From positions 1 to 6,994 of the forward strand of contig JAFDCC010000297.1 in NCBI GenBank assembly GCA_019312985.1: a stretch of 6,994 bases of DNA, given 5' to 3'. The notes under the pieces were generated by a model. That model saw nothing but the letters and a program-made list of their open reading frames with translations. It did no database searches and was not told the DNA's origin. The translations under genes and the position numbers were made by a program. This DNA is from Deltaproteobacteria bacterium (GTDB lineage Bacteria > Desulfobacterota > Desulfobulbia > Desulfobulbales > BM004). Below, piece by piece: positions 6,291-6,994 of this stretch (its first letter is position 1; the number at the start of each line of letters is the position of its first letter).

Positions 6291-6994
6291 GCAGTGTTTG
6301 CAGCGCTGCCCCACGCCGGAACTGCAGGATATACTCCGGGTTGCGGCAGAGGCCGCTCTTGCCGCAGGAGCAGTTCTGCAGGATCTCTATGACCGGCCGC
6401 ACCAGATCCGCCACAAGGGAACAATAGACCTGGTCACCGAGGCTGACCTTGCCTCGGAAACAGTCATCCTGAAGCTGCTCCAGGAGAGGTTGCCCGGCAT
6501 CAGGATCCTTTCCGAGGAGTCGCATGGGGCAAACGTGACGGGACCGGCCGGACCCTCCTGGATCATCGACCCCCTTGACGGCACCACCAATTTTGCCCAC
6601 AACTTTCCCTGGTTTGCTGTCTCCATTGCTCTGTACGAACAGGGCAGAAGCCAGGCAGGCGTGATTTACAGCCCCATGCAGGAGGAACTCTTCTGCGGGG
6701 TGCGGGGCGCCGGCGCCTGGCTAAACGATCAGCCCATCACGGTATCGGGCATTGCCGCGCTGCAGGAAGCGCTCCTCGCCACCGGCTTTCCCTATGATAT
6801 TGCCAAACGGCCCGACTCCATCCTGGCAGTACTCCGGGAGGTCGTGATCCGTTCACAGGGAGTGCGGCGGCCGGGTGCGGCGGCGCTGGACCTCGCCTAC
6901 CTTGCCTGCGGCAGACTGGACGGTTTCTGGGAGTTGGGCCTCAAGCCTTGGGACACCGCGGCCGGCTCCCTGCTGCTTGAAGAAGCAGGCGGCA
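6244..6994 (+). CDS. inositol monophosphatase family protein (5' part, runs off the window)
   Basis: This is a Mg2+-dependent, lithium-sensitive-type phosphatase acting on inositol phosphate or related sugar or nucleotide phosphates. 250 residues are visible from the ATG at 6244. Family motifs appear in order: KGTIDLVTEAD (58-68), metal ligand region SEES (90-93), the signature IIDPLDGTTNFAH (107-119; D109 and D112), GAAALDLAYLACGRLDGFWE (211-230) and the second signature PWDTAAGSLLLEEAGG (235-250; D237). About 15-30 residues are probably missing. The start is uncertain. ATG 6244 has AGGAA 10 bases upstream and overlaps the parB-like gene by 47 bases. TTG 6271 has GAAAGAG nearby and a shorter overlap. 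Residues before about 25 are not conserved in the family. Translational coupling to the upstream gene is likely. SuhB, a histidinol-phosphatase-like or a FBPase-like member cannot be told apart here. Confidence 0.93.
   Translation, partial: MPGNKSERVLKRTPIEQCLQRCPTPELQDILRVAAEAALAAGAVLQDLYDRPHQIRHKGTIDLVTEADLASETVILKLLQERLPGIRILSEESHGANVTGPAGPSWIIDPLDGTTNFAHNFPWFAVSIALYEQGRSQAGVIYSPMQEELFCGVRGAGAWLNDQPITVSGIAALQEALLATGFPYDIAKRPDSILAVLREVVIRSQGVRRPGAAALDLAYLACGRLDGFWELGLKPWDTAAGSLLLEEAGG

Overview
The window looks like chromosomal DNA from a Desulfobacterota bacterium (sulfate-reducer type, most like Desulfobulbales). Coding regions are GC-rich and several intergenic stretches are AT-rich. There are strong AAGGAG-type ribosome binding sites, an IHF-alpha-like gene, a good sigma-54-type promoter, and a small cysteine-rich protein with the NPEAKW motif of the PxxKW family, which I recall mainly from this phylum. 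The assignment rests on gene content recognised by eye, not on a search.

Layout. At the left edge (1-136) is the 3' end of a gene that reads as a hybrid: about 30 residues of UDP-glucose dehydrogenase C-terminal domain run in frame into what looks like the last 14 residues of a YggS/PLPBP-type protein. A complete UDP-glucose 6-dehydrogenase gene follows (236-1546). A 14-bp hairpin then separates it from a convergent minus-strand gene for a 71-residue PxxKW cysteine-rich protein (1623-1838). A regulatory stretch of about 350 bp (1839-2192) holds a sigma-54-like element, a sigma-70-like element and a possible leader hairpin. It precedes a lone pilC/gspF-type platform gene (2193-3401), and enolase follows 37 bp later (3439-4731). 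A second non-coding stretch with a strong TTGACA element leads to an IHF-alpha-like gene (4941-5225), closed by a near-ideal terminator (5281-5322). That terminator sits directly against the start of a ParB-domain protein (5331-6290). The right edge carries the 5' part of an inositol monophosphatase-family gene (from about 6244), which overlaps the parB-like gene and runs off the window.

How the genes fit together. This is mostly housekeeping and envelope biology rather than a single pathway: nucleotide-sugar oxidation (Ugd), pilus or secretion assembly (PilC), glycolysis (Eno), DNA architecture (IHF) and sugar-phosphate dephosphorylation. No transposase, phage, CRISPR, tRNA or rRNA signal was seen. 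The points most worth checking are the hybrid gene end at the left edge, the PxxKW protein, the stacked promoters before pilC, and the orphan ParB-domain protein whose start lies against a terminator.
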